Shown: positions 9,307 through 18,044 of the stretch, piece after piece | How positions within the stretch are numbered: the stretch's first letter is position 1 | Layout of the letters: each line of letters begins with the position of its first letter | Origin: Acidobacteriota bacterium | GTDB taxonomy: Bacteria; Acidobacteriota; Thermoanaerobaculia; Multivoradales; JBCCEF01 | Length of the DNA: 64,000 nt | Direction: 5' to 3' | NCBI GenBank assembly: GCA_039028635.1 | Contig: JBCCHV010000012.1 | Span: forward strand, 1 to 64,000 | Notes under the pieces: generated by a model | Database searches by the model: none | What the model was told of the DNA's origin: nothing | Seen by the model: the letters and a program-made list of their open reading frames with translations, nothing else | Program-made: the position numbers and the translations under genes

Positions 9307-10224
9307 GTGAGTCTGCGAAGCGCCCTTTCTCTCCTCCTCGGAGCCTTCCTGGCGGTTGCGGTCGCCGCCTCCGATGCACCTGCTCCGCCGGCCCCCTTGG
9401 ATGCCGACAAGATCTCGCGGGCCGCCGGGGTGCCGGCGACGGTCGCCGCCGATGGCGTGGTTCGCATTGGCTGGGCGCGCACCGATGTGGTGGTGCAGGT
9501 CGACGGCAGCCCGCTGCCGCCCTTCGCCGGACTCGGTTCCTGGGCGGCCTTCAAGGAGACTCCCGCGGGCGTCATGATGATGGGCGACGAGGTGGTGTTC
9601 CAGGACGAGGTTTCGCCCGCGATGGATGCCGCCTTCGCGGCCGGCCTCGAGGTGACGGCCCTTCACAACCACTTCTTCTTCGACGAGCCCAAGGTCTACT
9701 TCATGCACATCGGTGGGATGGGCGATGCGGAGCGCCTGGCCGCCGGGGTGAGGTCGGTCTGGGATGCGGTGAAACGGGTGCGTGCCGAGCGTCCGCGGCC
9801 GGCGCAGGGCTTTGGCGGCGGCACTCCCCAACACGGCGAGATCGATGCCCAGGCACTCGAGAAGATCATCGGCCACGGCAGCCGCACTCGCGACGGCGTG
9901 GTCAAGATCGTGATCGGCCGGCAGGGCGAGATGCACGGCGTCACGGTGGGGGGATCGATGGGCCTGGCGACCTGGGCGGCGTTCACCGGCAGCGACGCGC
10001 TGGCCTCGGTGGACGGCGACTTCATCATGACCGCCGAGGAAGTCCAGCCGGTCCTGCGGGCCCTGCGCCAGGGCGGCATCCACGTCGTCGCCCTGCACAA
10101 CCACATGATCGGCGACACGCCGCCGTTCTACTTCGTCCACTACTGGGGTAAAGGACCGGCCGCCGAGCTGGCGCGCACCCTCGCGCGTGCCCTCGCCGCC
10201 CAACGGCATGCCGGCGGCGGTTAG
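9307..10224 (+). CDS. DUF1259 (LppY/LpqO-like) secreted protein
   Basis: A 305-residue protein with an N-terminal signal peptide (SLLLGAFLAVAVAAS). The GTG start at 9307 follows a good AAGGAGG ribosome-binding site. The body holds two copies of a DUF1259-type module. Each copy has a strand of the form 'GLGSWAAFKET' or 'SMGLATWAAFTGS', a 'GDEV/GDFIMT' segment and a signature 'VTALHNHFFFDEPKVYFMHI' or 'VVALHNHMIGDTPPFYFVHY'. The paired HNH-like histidines suggest a metal or ligand site but no activity is established for the family. It acts in the periplasm or is exported. Confidence 0.85.
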   Translation: MSLRSALSLLLGAFLAVAVAASDAPAPPAPLDADKISRAAGVPATVAADGVVRIGWARTDVVVQVDGSPLPPFAGLGSWAAFKETPAGVMMMGDEVVFQDEVSPAMDAAFAAGLEVTALHNHFFFDEPKVYFMHIGGMGDAERLAAGVRSVWDAVKRVRAERPRPAQGFGGGTPQHGEIDAQALEKIIGHGSRTRDGVVKIVIGRQGEMHGVTVGGSMGLATWAAFTGSDALASVDGDFIMTAEEVQPVLRALRQGGIHVVALHNHMIGDTPPFYFVHYWGKGPAAELARTLARALAAQRHAGGG

Positions 10225-10322
10225 GCCGCCGGGTTTCTACGCCGCCTCGCGGCGAGTCGGTGAATGGAGAGCGGAAAGGCGGCGCTGAGGGCCGAACTCG
10301 TCCTGCTAAGATCCGCCCGCCC

Positions 10323-11852
10323 ATGAGTCCTGAAATTCGCCGCTTTCGTAAAGTCCTGATCGCCAATCGCGGTGAGATCGCGGTGCGCATCCTGCGCGGC
10401 CTCGCCGAGATGGGAATCCGCAGCGCCGTCATCTATTCCGAGCCGGATCGTGCCGGCCTGCCGGTGCTGCTGGCCGACGAGGCCTATCCGATCGGCCCGG
10501 CGCCGTCGCGCGAGAGCTACCTGCGGGCCGAGGCGATCGTCGAGCTGGCGGTCGAGATCGGTGCCGACGCCATCCACCCCGGCTACGGCTTTCTGTCCGA
10601 GCGGGTCGAGCTCGCCGAGCTCTGTCGCCAGCACGGGGTGACCTTCATCGGTCCGCCGCCGGAAGCGATTGCGTCGATGGGCTCGAAGACCGAGAGCCGG
10701 CGGCGGATGATCGCCGCCGGCGTGCCGGTAGTGCCGGGGGGCGACGAAGCCCTGCCGGACCTCGACAGCGCTCTCGCCTTCGCCGACCAGATCGGCTACC
10801 CGGTGATGCTCAAGGCGGCCGCCGGGGGCGGTGGCAAGGGCATGCGCCAGGTGCATGCGGCGGAGGATCTCCCGGCCGCCTACCGCGCTGCCCGCTCCGA
10901 GGCCGCGGCCAGCTTCGGCGACGACTCGGTCTACATCGAAAAGCTCATCCTCGAGCCGCGTCATATCGAGATCCAGGTGCTGGCCGATGGCCACGGCAAG
11001 GTGGTGTCCCTCGGCGAGCGCGAGTGCTCGCTGCAGCGGCGCCACCAGAAGGTGGTCGAGGAGGCGCCGTCGCTGGTGGTCGACGAAGATCTGCGACGGC
11101 GCATGGGAGAGGCGGCGGTGCTTGCCGCCAAGGCGGTCGACTACACCAACGCCGGCACCGTCGAGTTCCTGCTCGACCGCCAGGGTGACTTCTTCTTTCT
11201 GGAGATGAACACCCGCCTGCAGGTGGAGCACCCGGTGACCGAGATGGTCACCGGGGTCGATCTCGTCGAGGCCCAGATCCGCATCGCCGAGGGCGACCCG
11301 CTGCCGCCGGAGCTCGACGACATCCGGATTCGCGGCCACGCCATCGAGGTGCGTCTCTATGCCGAGGCGCCGTTCCGCAACTTCGCCCCCTCGCCGGGGA
11401 AGATCCGGCTGCTGCGCTGGCCGGAAGGGCTCGGCGTGCGCAACGACTGCGGCGTCTACGAGGGCTCCGAAGTCTCCATCCACTACGATCCGATGCTCGC
11501 CAAGATGATCGTCTGGGCGGCGGACCGACCGCGCGCCCTGGCGCGCTTGCGGCGCGCCCTCGGTGAGCTGCGCATCGAGGGCATCGAGACCACCGCGCCG
11601 CTGTTCTCGGCCCTGCTCGAAGACGAGGACTTCGTGACCGGCAATCTCGATATCGGCATGCTCGATCGCAAGCTGGCGGCCGGCGAGCTCGCCCCGCCGG
11701 CGCCGGAAGGTCTCGAAGACCTGCCGCTGGTGGCGGCGGCCCTGACCCACTACGGACGCGTCCAGAAGCTGTCGTCGGGGGAGGGCGGCCAACGTGATCG
11801 CTGGCGCCAGCAGAGTCGCCGCGAGGCCTTGGGGAGGTCCCTATGGAGTTGA
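10323..11852 (+). CDS. Biotin carboxylase subunit of an acyl-CoA/acetyl-CoA carboxylase
   Basis: A 509-residue ATP-grasp biotin carboxylase that uses ATP and bicarbonate to carboxylate biotin. Visible motifs are the N-terminal 'KVLIANRGEIAVRILR', 'GYGFLSE', the ATP-binding glycine-rich loop 'KAAAGGGGKGM', 'RHIEIQVLAD', 'ERECSLQRRHQKVVEEAPS' and the catalytic 'FLEMNTRLQVEHPVTE'. I chose ATG at 10323, since the frame upstream is not family-like. It overlaps the biotin-carrier gene by 10 bases, so the two polypeptides behave like a split alpha subunit of propionyl- or methylcrotonyl-CoA carboxylase. No carboxyltransferase subunit is in the window, so the acyl-CoA substrate is unknown. Confidence 0.95.
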   Translation: MSPEIRRFRKVLIANRGEIAVRILRGLAEMGIRSAVIYSEPDRAGLPVLLADEAYPIGPAPSRESYLRAEAIVELAVEIGADAIHPGYGFLSERVELAELCRQHGVTFIGPPPEAIASMGSKTESRRRMIAAGVPVVPGGDEALPDLDSALAFADQIGYPVMLKAAAGGGGKGMRQVHAAEDLPAAYRAARSEAAASFGDDSVYIEKLILEPRHIEIQVLADGHGKVVSLGERECSLQRRHQKVVEEAPSLVVDEDLRRRMGEAAVLAAKAVDYTNAGTVEFLLDRQGDFFFLEMNTRLQVEHPVTEMVTGVDLVEAQIRIAEGDPLPPELDDIRIRGHAIEVRLYAEAPFRNFAPSPGKIRLLRWPEGLGVRNDCGVYEGSEVSIHYDPMLAKMIVWAADRPRALARLRRALGELRIEGIETTAPLFSALLEDEDFVTGNLDIGMLDRKLAAGELAPPAPEGLEDLPLVAAALTHYGRVQKLSSGEGGQRDRWRQQSRREALGRSLWS

Positions 11853-12349
11853 TCGTGCGCAGCGGTGAGCGCGAGGAGTCGGTCACCATCGAGCGCCAGG
11901 GCGATGTCTTCGAAGTGCGCCTCGGCGAGCGCACCTACCGCATCGATGCGGTGGTGGCGGGTGCCAACGGCCTCTCCAGCCTGCGCACCGATGCCGGCCA
12001 GTACGAGGTCGCGGTGCATCGCGAGGGCGGCAGCCGCTACCGGGTTCACACCCGCCACGGCTCCGACGCCGTCGACGTGCTCGATCCTCTCTCGGCCCTC
12101 GCCGGCGACGGCTTCGGGGCCGGTGGAGGGCAGGGCAAGGGGGTGGTCGAGGCCTACATGCCCGGCCGGGTGGTGGCGGTGCTGGTCGAGGAGGGGGCCG
12201 AGGTCGAAGCCGGTCAAGGCATCGTGGTGCTCGAGGCGATGAAGATGGAGAACGAGATCCAGGCCGAAGCCGCCGGGGTGGTCAAGAAGCTCCACGTCGC
12301 CGCCGGCGATGCCGTCGATGGCGGCGACCCCCTCTTCGCCCTCGAGTAA
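11843..12349 (+). CDS. Biotin carboxyl carrier protein (biotin/lipoyl attachment domain)
   Basis: A 168-residue protein whose last 75 residues form a biotinyl domain with the attachment motif EAMKMENEI (the Lys is biotinylated) followed by 'AAGVVKKLHVAAGDAVDGGDPLFAL'. The first 90 residues are a strand-rich region resembling the BT linker domain of propionyl-CoA carboxylase alpha subunits, and a Gly-rich linker joins the two. It overlaps the biotin carboxylase gene by 10 bases and must be made with it. It is longer than a classical AccB biotin domain, which supports a catabolic acyl-CoA carboxylase rather than the fatty-acid-synthesis enzyme. Confidence 0.93.
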   Translation: MELIVRSGEREESVTIERQGDVFEVRLGERTYRIDAVVAGANGLSSLRTDAGQYEVAVHREGGSRYRVHTRHGSDAVDVLDPLSALAGDGFGAGGGQGKGVVEAYMPGRVVAVLVEEGAEVEAGQGIVVLEAMKMENEIQAEAAGVVKKLHVAAGDAVDGGDPLFALE

Positions 12350-13381
12350 TCAGCCCGGCGGCGCCTTCCACTCCGCCAGCCGGGATCCCAACCATTCCCA
12401 AAAGGCCGCTTCCGGTTCGGCTCGAATCGGCAGGTAGGCGAGGGGCAGTTCGAGGCGGCCGCGCAGCTTGACGGCGTCCTTCTCGGTGGTCAGGACGACG
12501 TCGGCTCGGTGCTTCTGGGCGGCGGCTCGGATCTTCCGCAGACTGACTTCGGGATAGGGGTGGTGATCCCCGAAGGTGAGGCGTTCGGCGAGGTGGAAGC
12601 CTTGGCCTTCGGCGGCTTCGTAGAAACGTCCCGGACCGGCGATGGCGGCGACGGCGACGACCGTCGACTGCGGGTCGAGGGGCGTGCCGTCGTCGCGGCG
12701 CACCGCGTCGAGACGGGTCGGGGCCGCGAACACCGGTCCGGTGAAGCCGAAGGGCGCGAGTCCCGCCGCCACCTCGGCGACGTTGTCGGCGGCGCCGGTG
12801 ACCAACCCGCCATGGGCGCGGCGCGCTGAAGCCAGCGGTTCCCGCAAGCGACCACTGGGCGGCAGACGACCGCCGGCGAAGGGATCCGCCGCGGGCAGCA
12901 CCAGCAGATCGAGGTCGCGAGCCAGGGCGAGATGGGAAAAACCGTCGTCGAGGAGGAACAGGTCCGGCGTCGGTTCGAGGCGCTCGAGGGCATAGAGGCC
13001 GGCGCGGTAGCGCTGCGCCTCGACCACCACGGCGACACCGGGTAGGGCGTCGGCGAGCAGCACCGGCTCGTCACCGGCGACGGACGGACCCAGCAGCGGG
13101 CCCTCGCCTCGGCTTACGACGCGTACTCCCTCGCCGCCGCCACCGTAGCCGCGCGACAGAATGCAGACTCGCTGCCCCTGGTCTCTCAGCCAGGCGGCGA
13201 GGCTGGCGGTGAGAGGCGTCTTGCCGGTACCCCCCCAGTGCAGGTTGCCGAGGCTGATCACCGGTCGTGGCAGGCGATCGGCGCGCCGGCGGTACCAGGC
13301 CTCGCGCCAGCGGTGGGCGGTACCGTAGAGACGCTGCCACGGCGAGGTCGGCGGCGTCGGAGTCAGGGAGTCCCGGCTCAT
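12350..13381 (-). CDS. lpxK: Tetraacyldisaccharide 4'-kinase (lipid A synthesis)
   Basis: A 343-residue protein of the usual LpxK length. LpxK phosphorylates the 4' position of the lipid A disaccharide at the cytoplasmic face of the inner membrane. The P-loop-like 'ISLGNLHWGGTGKTP' lies around residues 42-57, followed by 'ILSRGYGG', 'GDEPVLLA', the 'LLDDGFSHLALARDLDLL' motif and 'LTTEKDAVKL', all hallmarks of LpxK. The ATG at 13381 overlaps the waaA stop (ATGA), so the two are translationally coupled. It converges tail to tail with the biotin carrier gene with no spacer. Confidence 0.95.
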   Translation of the reverse strand: MSRDSLTPTPPTSPWQRLYGTAHRWREAWYRRRADRLPRPVISLGNLHWGGTGKTPLTASLAAWLRDQGQRVCILSRGYGGGGEGVRVVSRGEGPLLGPSVAGDEPVLLADALPGVAVVVEAQRYRAGLYALERLEPTPDLFLLDDGFSHLALARDLDLLVLPAADPFAGGRLPPSGRLREPLASARRAHGGLVTGAADNVAEVAAGLAPFGFTGPVFAAPTRLDAVRRDDGTPLDPQSTVVAVAAIAGPGRFYEAAEGQGFHLAERLTFGDHHPYPEVSLRKIRAAAQKHRADVVLTTEKDAVKLRGRLELPLAYLPIRAEPEAAFWEWLGSRLAEWKAPPG

Positions 13382-14652
13382 GATGGACGGTCCGAGGGCT
13401 GTCCCTTGCCGGGCGTCGGCGCCAGCACCGGCGCGATCCACTCGAGGGTCTTGGTGAGGGCTCCGCGGTTCGACTCCACCAGCGCGGCGGCGCGCTCTCC
13501 CAGGGCTCGGGCGCTCGCCCGGTCGGCGACCCAGTGGCGCCAGATCTCGCCCAGGTGGGCGGCGTCGGCGGCGCGCTGCCAGGCATCGGCGCGATCGAAG
13601 TCCTGGGCCATCTGGCGGAAGTTCTCCATCGAGGGCCCCACCACCGTGGCGGTGCCGAAGCGCGCCGGCTCGATGGGGTTGTGGCCGCCGGTGGGCACCA
13701 GGGTGCCACCGATGAAGGCGCCGAGGGCCAGCCGATAGAGAGCGGCGAGCTCGCCGAGGCTGTCGAGCAGGACGATGTCGCCGTCGGCGGTTCCGAGGCG
13801 ACTGCGCCGCACGAAGGGGCGGCCCCGCCGAGTCAGTAGCCGCTCGACCTCGTCCCAGCGTTCCGGGTGGCGCGGCGCGATGATCAGCAGGGCGTCGCCG
13901 GCAGCCTCGAAGGCGTCGAGCACCAGCTCGTCCTCCCCCTCCATGGTCGAGCCGGCGATCAGAATGGGACGTGCCTGGGCGAGCCCGAGGAGCGCTTCCT
14001 CGAGCTCCGGGAGGGCCGGTGGGATGGCGGTTTCGAACTTGAGGTTGCCGGTCACCCGAAGGCGCTCCGCCGGGACGCCGAGGTCGAGCAGCTTCTGCCG
14101 GTCGCCGGCGCTTTGGACGGCGAAGCGCTCGACGCGACCGAGGAGCGGTCCGAGGAGCGGGCGCAGGCGTCGCATGCGGGCGTAGCTGCGGTCGCCGACG
14201 CGACCGTTGATCACCGCGATCGGACGGCGGCGTCGCGCCACGGCACGCAGCACCAGGGGCCAGTAGTCGCCCTCCGTGAGGATCAGTGCCCGCGGCTCGA
14301 CGTGGCGCAGAAAGGGCTCGACGGCAAAGGCGAGATCGAAGGGCAGATAGCCGATGGCGGCGCGCCCGGCGAGCTGCTTGCGGGCTTGCCCTTGGCCGGT
14401 GGGAGTGATGGTGGTGAGGACCAGCGGGAGGTCGTCGTCGAGGGCGTCGATGAAGGTCTTCGCCACCCCCACTTCTCCGACCGAGACGGCGTGGATCCAG
14501 AGGGGGTCGCGATGCTTGTCGGCGAGATCCGGCAGAGACCGACCGAGGCGCCCCGCCAGGGTCGGCCCATAGTGGCGTCCGCGGCGCAGGTAGAGGAAGG
14601 GAAATGCCAGCAACAGCAGGAGGGCGAGGGCGACCTGGTAGAGGATCCACAT
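13378..14652 (-). CDS. waaA: 3-deoxy-D-manno-octulosonic acid (Kdo) transferase
   Basis: A 424-residue GT-B glycosyltransferase that adds Kdo to lipid IVA. It has an N-terminal membrane anchor (VALALLLLLAFPFLYL), the acceptor-domain motif 'WIHAVSVGEVGVAK' with its catalytic Glu, 'GNLKFE' at the domain junction, and the donor-binding signature 'GGTLVPTGGHNPIEPA' towards the C terminus. I set the start at ATG 14652, where the membrane helix begins. It is the first gene of the waaA-lpxK pair and is divergent from the sigma-factor gene at 14785. Confidence 0.95.
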   Translation of the reverse strand: MWILYQVALALLLLLAFPFLYLRRGRHYGPTLAGRLGRSLPDLADKHRDPLWIHAVSVGEVGVAKTFIDALDDDLPLVLTTITPTGQGQARKQLAGRAAIGYLPFDLAFAVEPFLRHVEPRALILTEGDYWPLVLRAVARRRRPIAVINGRVGDRSYARMRRLRPLLGPLLGRVERFAVQSAGDRQKLLDLGVPAERLRVTGNLKFETAIPPALPELEEALLGLAQARPILIAGSTMEGEDELVLDAFEAAGDALLIIAPRHPERWDEVERLLTRRGRPFVRRSRLGTADGDIVLLDSLGELAALYRLALGAFIGGTLVPTGGHNPIEPARFGTATVVGPSMENFRQMAQDFDRADAWQRAADAAHLGEIWRHWVADRASARALGERAAALVESNRGALTKTLEWIAPVLAPTPGKGQPSDRPS

Positions 14653-14784
14653 GACGGCGTCTCGGAAGGCGCGGGCAGTATAATGCGGGCGCTTCCTGGG
14701 GCCGGCCGAGGTCCTCGGCCGGTAGCCGGCTGAGGTGCTTGGACGATCTGGCCGAAGCCGTCGTATATAGGCACAGGAGCCTCG
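14653..14784 (+). promoter_or_regulatory. Divergent waaA / ECF-sigma intergenic region with hairpin and candidate promoter
   Basis: This 132-base region separates waaA (minus) from the sigma-factor gene (plus). A perfect 9-bp hairpin (CCGGCCGAG, 3-base loop, CTCGGCCGG) sits at 14702-14722. Downstream, TTGGAC at 14739-14744 and TATATA at 14764-14769 are a possible promoter with a long 19-base spacer. A clear ribosome-binding site AGGAGC lies at 14774-14779. The promoter call is weak. An ECF-type autoregulatory promoter is equally possible and would not look like this consensus. Confidence 0.3.
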
Positions 14785-15432
14785 ATGACCATGCCGCAAC
14801 TCGTCTATTCCGCCACTCGCCACCGCGCTTCCCTCGTGGAAGCCTCCGACCGTGACCTCTTGCACGCCCTCCGGCAGGACGACGAGACGGCCCTCGACGA
14901 GCTCATCGGGCGCAAGACCAAGCCCTTGGTCCAGCTTGTTTACCGCATTCTCGGGGACCGAGAAGAAGCCCGCGACGTGGTTCAGGTGACCTTCTTCAAG
15001 GTCTGGGAGAACCGCCTCAAGTTCGACGACAAGTGGAGCCCGAACACCTGGATCTACCGCATCGCGAGCAACTTGGCGATCGATCACCTGCGCTCCCGGC
15101 GCAGCCGCGAACGCACCGCCGAGCCGATGCAGCAGCACTTGCGTCAGGTGGCCGACGGCCAACGACCGAGCGCCGCTCGCGAGCTGCGCCAGGACGAGGT
15201 GATGGACATCTTCCGCAACCTCTCCGGTTCGCTGACCGAAAAACAACGGCTGGTCTTCGTCCTCCGCGAGGTCGAGGGTCTGTCGTCGCAGGAGGTGGCG
15301 CGCATCGCCGAGTGCCGTGAGTCGACGGTGCGCAATCACCTCTTCAATGCCCGCAAGATCCTGCGCCGCGAGTTGGTGCGGCGTTATCCCGAATATGCCC
15401 CGGTGAAGGGCTATCAGGAGGAGCGCGCATGA
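14785..15432 (+). CDS. ECF-type RNA polymerase sigma factor
   Basis: A 215-residue sigma-70-family factor of ECF type. Region 2 ('LVYRILGDREEARDVVQVTFFKVWENRLKF', then 'WIYRIASNLAIDHLR') and region 4 ('LTEKQRLVFVLREVEGLSSQEVARIAECRESTVRNHLFNARKIL') are both clear, joined by a linker with no region 3. The gene overlaps the downstream zinc-finger protein by four bases (ATGA), the usual layout for a sigma factor and its cognate anti-sigma factor. Its position directly before the secretion operon suggests that it directs transcription of that operon, which is inference. Confidence 0.93.
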   Translation: MTMPQLVYSATRHRASLVEASDRDLLHALRQDDETALDELIGRKTKPLVQLVYRILGDREEARDVVQVTFFKVWENRLKFDDKWSPNTWIYRIASNLAIDHLRSRRSRERTAEPMQQHLRQVADGQRPSAARELRQDEVMDIFRNLSGSLTEKQRLVFVLREVEGLSSQEVARIAECRESTVRNHLFNARKILRRELVRRYPEYAPVKGYQEERA

Positions 15433-16022
15433 GCTGTCCGAACTGGACGGAGCTGACGGAACAGCGTTTCGAGATGGTCGAAACGGAGGCCTCCGAGGCG
15501 GCTTGGCAGGAAGCCCTCGAGCACGCGGCGAGCTGTGCCGACTGCGATGGCCGGGCGGCCGCCGCCGATCCTCTGGCGATTCTCGCTCCGTTGAGCGACG
15601 ATCTGACGGATCTCGCAGACGCCTATGACATGCGCCGAGCGGTCACCGCCATGCGGCGTGGCGAGCGGGTGCGTCCGGAAGCGTCGGCCGCCGGTTGGCC
15701 GCGCTTCGCCGCCGCCGCCGGTCTGGCGGTTGCTTTGGTGACGCTCGGCTCCGGGACCCCCTCGGGTATCTCCCCGGCCGGCGAGATGGTGGCCAGCGAG
15801 ACCGGCCCCTGGGTGAGCGAGACCGCGCCGGTGATCTGGGAGCCGCCGATCTTGCCGACCGAACATTGGCTCGCCGTGCCGGGTAACGGACCGGCCGCTG
15901 AAGCGCTGGACGAGATGCCCGTGTTCGACGAGCTGCAGAGCCCGCAAGCGGCCAGCGTCTACCAGCTCGCCGGGGACGACCTGCACGTCGTGATGGTCGT
16001 TCACGAGACGCTGGACGTCTAG
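15429..16022 (+). CDS. Probable zinc-finger anti-sigma factor, membrane-anchored
   Basis: A 197-residue protein starting inside the sigma-factor stop codon. The first 40 residues carry HxxxCxxC ('EHAASCADC'), the zinc-binding core of ZAS anti-sigma domains, which clamp their sigma factor at the membrane. A single hydrophobic segment (FAAAAGLAVALVTLG) near residues 95-110 would place the C-terminal 85 residues in the periplasm, where a signal could be sensed. The C-terminal part has no recognisable domain. The context and motif make the role likely; the signal is unknown. Confidence 0.8.
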   Translation: MSCPNWTELTEQRFEMVETEASEAAWQEALEHAASCADCDGRAAAADPLAILAPLSDDLTDLADAYDMRRAVTAMRRGERVRPEASAAGWPRFAAAAGLAVALVTLGSGTPSGISPAGEMVASETGPWVSETAPVIWEPPILPTEHWLAVPGNGPAAEALDEMPVFDELQSPQAASVYQLAGDDLHVVMVVHETLDV

Positions 16023-16052
16023 ACCGGGCCTGGTTTCCTTCCGACGAGCTCT

Positions 16053-16799
16053 ATGTTGGTTCGACGCACTTTCCTCGTGATTCTGGCCGTGTGTCTGCTG
16101 GCGACGGCGAGCAGCGCACAGCAGCAGCGCCCATCGCGCATCAGTCCGGCGCCGGACGAAGGGCTGCCGGTGGGCGATGCGTTGCGGCTTCACGCCTTCA
16201 CCCTCGAGCACAAGCTGGCGAGCGAGGCCCTCGAGTTGGTGAAACCGCTGTTGTCGCCGCGCGGCTCGGTGGAGATTCAGCCCGGCGGCAACACCCTGGT
16301 GGTGCGCGACAGCCTGGCGGCCCTCGGCCAGATCATCCCGCGCCTGCGCAACTTCGACCATCCGGCGATGCCCCTCGAAGTCGAGGTGGTGGTGCTGCGA
16401 GCCTTCACCAAGACGCGGCCCGAAGGCACCAAGCAGCGCGAGGTGCCGGCGGCCCTCGAAGGGCGTCTGCGCCAGCTACTGCGCTACGAGACTTTTCAGC
16501 TGGTGGCGCGCTCGCGCTTGCAGACCTTCGAAGGGGAAGAGGTCACCTATGACCTCGGCCGCGGCTTCTCGGTGGTCTTCCACCTCGGCACCGTGCTCGG
16601 CAACCAACGCCTCAAGCTGCGCGACTTCAAGGTCGAGAAGACGGCCGATGGCAAGCCCCTCATCCACACCAATCTCAATCTCTTCCTGGGCAAGACCACG
16701 ATCCTCGGTCTGGCCGCCACGGAGACCAGCGAGAGCGCCCTGATGGTGGCCGTCACCGGCCGCATGCGCACGCCTTTGGCGCCGCTGGAGAAGGAGTAG
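16053..16799 (+). CDS. Secreted protein with secretin-type N domain, unknown role
   Basis: A 248-residue protein with a signal peptide (FLVILAVCLLATASSAQ). Residues 45-115 ('LASEALELVKPLLSPRGSVEIQPGGNTLVVRDSLAALGQIIPRLRNFDHPAMPLEVEVVVL') look like a secretin N1/NolW ring-building domain. The remaining half is strand-rich ('SRLQTFEGEEVTYDLGRGFSVVFHLG') and looks like the part of a secretin that follows this domain, but there is no pore-forming C-terminal module. It sits between the anti-sigma factor and the GspF-like gene, 3 bases before the latter. It could be a periplasmic accessory or pilotin-like partner of the secretin encoded at 22434. The domain call is by eye. Confidence 0.6.
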   Translation: MLVRRTFLVILAVCLLATASSAQQQRPSRISPAPDEGLPVGDALRLHAFTLEHKLASEALELVKPLLSPRGSVEIQPGGNTLVVRDSLAALGQIIPRLRNFDHPAMPLEVEVVVLRAFTKTRPEGTKQREVPAALEGRLRQLLRYETFQLVARSRLQTFEGEEVTYDLGRGFSVVFHLGTVLGNQRLKLRDFKVEKTADGKPLIHTNLNLFLGKTTILGLAATETSESALMVAVTGRMRTPLAPLEKE

Positions 16800-16802
16800 A
16801 CG

Positions 16803-18029
16803 GTGGAGTTCGTCTGCCGCGTCGGAACGGCCGAGGGCAAGATCCTCGAGCGTCCTTTCGAAGCCACCGACGAGACGGCTCTGCGGCAGGATCTCGAGCG
16901 CCGCGGCTTTCACGTCTTCGAGGTGCGGCGCAAGGGTCTGGAGCTCAACCTGCCCTTCATCGGCAAGGGGCCGAAGAAGATCCCGGCCAACAAGTTCCTG
17001 ATCTTCAACCAGGAGCTCGCGGCCCTGCTGAAGGCCGGTTTGCCGCTCCTCCAGGCCCTCGACCTGATGCTCGAGCGAATGGAGGATGCGGCTTTTCGTC
17101 CGGTGCTGGCGGAGGTTCGCGAGCGGGTGCGCTCGGGCGAGGATCTCTCGGAGATCTTCGCCGGCTACGGCGACCGTTTTCCGCGTCTCTATGCCCCGAC
17201 CCTGAAAGCCGGCGAGCGTAGCGGCGAGCTCGAAGCCGTCATCCGGCGGTTCATTCGCTACCAGACCCTGGTGCTCGAGGCGCGCCGGCGCACCGTTTCG
17301 GCGCTGGTCTATCCGGCGGTGCTGGTCGGCCTGTCGATCGTCATGATCCTGGTGGTGACGTTCTACGTCGTGCCGAAGTTCTCGACCTTCTTCGAGAGCA
17401 TGGACACGGAGCTGCCGTGGGTCACCCGGGCGCTGCTCGGCGCTTCTGGCTTTGCCGCCGAGAAACCGTTCCTGCTCCCCAACGGCACCTGGATGGTGCT
17501 GGCGGTGGTCGCCGGCTTCTGGGCCATCCGGCGCTGGTCGCGGCTGCCCTCCGGGGCCGAGGCGATCGATCGCTGGAAGCTTCGATTACCGCTCGTCGGC
17601 CAGGTCCTGCGTCTGTTCTCCCTCTCCGAGTTCTGCCGTTCCCTGGCCACCTTGCTGAGCGGCGGCATGCCGCTGGTTCCGGCCCTCGAGATCTCCGTCT
17701 CGGCGGTCGGCAATGCCAGCGTGCGGTCCGGTCTCGAGCCCAACATTCAAAAGGTGCGCGAGGGTGAGCCTTTCTATGCCGCCCTCGAAGCCAGCGGGGT
17801 CTTTCCTGCGATGGCCATCGACATGATCAAGGTGGGAGAATCGACCGGCTCCCTGGACGAGATGTTGACCAACGTATCGGATCTGTTCGATCAGCGGGTG
17901 GAGACGCGGCTGCAGCGCATCCTGACCCTCATCGAGCCCTTGATGTTGGTCTTCTTGGGAGTCATCATCGCCATCTTGCTCATCTCGATCTACCTGCCGC
18001 TCTTCGGAGCGATGGGATCGGTTACTTAG
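16803..18029 (+). CDS. Type II secretion / type IV pilus inner-membrane platform protein (GspF/PilC family)
   Basis: A 408-residue platform protein of normal length. It has two T2SSF domains, each with the family pattern ('FNQELAALLKAGLPLLQALDLM' and 'FCRSLATLLSGGMPLVPALEI'), with three membrane segments near residues 165-190, 225-245 and 375-400. 'MIKVGESTGSLDEML' is a further family signature. It recruits the cytoplasmic ATPase and couples it to the growing pseudopilus. The GTG start at 16803 lies directly after the preceding stop. Order F then E is the reverse of the classical gsp operon. Confidence 0.93.
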   Translation: MEFVCRVGTAEGKILERPFEATDETALRQDLERRGFHVFEVRRKGLELNLPFIGKGPKKIPANKFLIFNQELAALLKAGLPLLQALDLMLERMEDAAFRPVLAEVRERVRSGEDLSEIFAGYGDRFPRLYAPTLKAGERSGELEAVIRRFIRYQTLVLEARRRTVSALVYPAVLVGLSIVMILVVTFYVVPKFSTFFESMDTELPWVTRALLGASGFAAEKPFLLPNGTWMVLAVVAGFWAIRRWSRLPSGAEAIDRWKLRLPLVGQVLRLFSLSEFCRSLATLLSGGMPLVPALEISVSAVGNASVRSGLEPNIQKVREGEPFYAALEASGVFPAMAIDMIKVGESTGSLDEMLTNVSDLFDQRVETRLQRILTLIEPLMLVFLGVIIAILLISIYLPLFGAMGSVT

Positions 18030-18044
18030 AGGATTGTCGAGCCC

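Noticed and set aside
14679-14684. Perfect TATAAT in the waaA/sigma gap
   Set aside because: No recognisable -35 element 16-19 bases upstream on the plus strand; may be chance.
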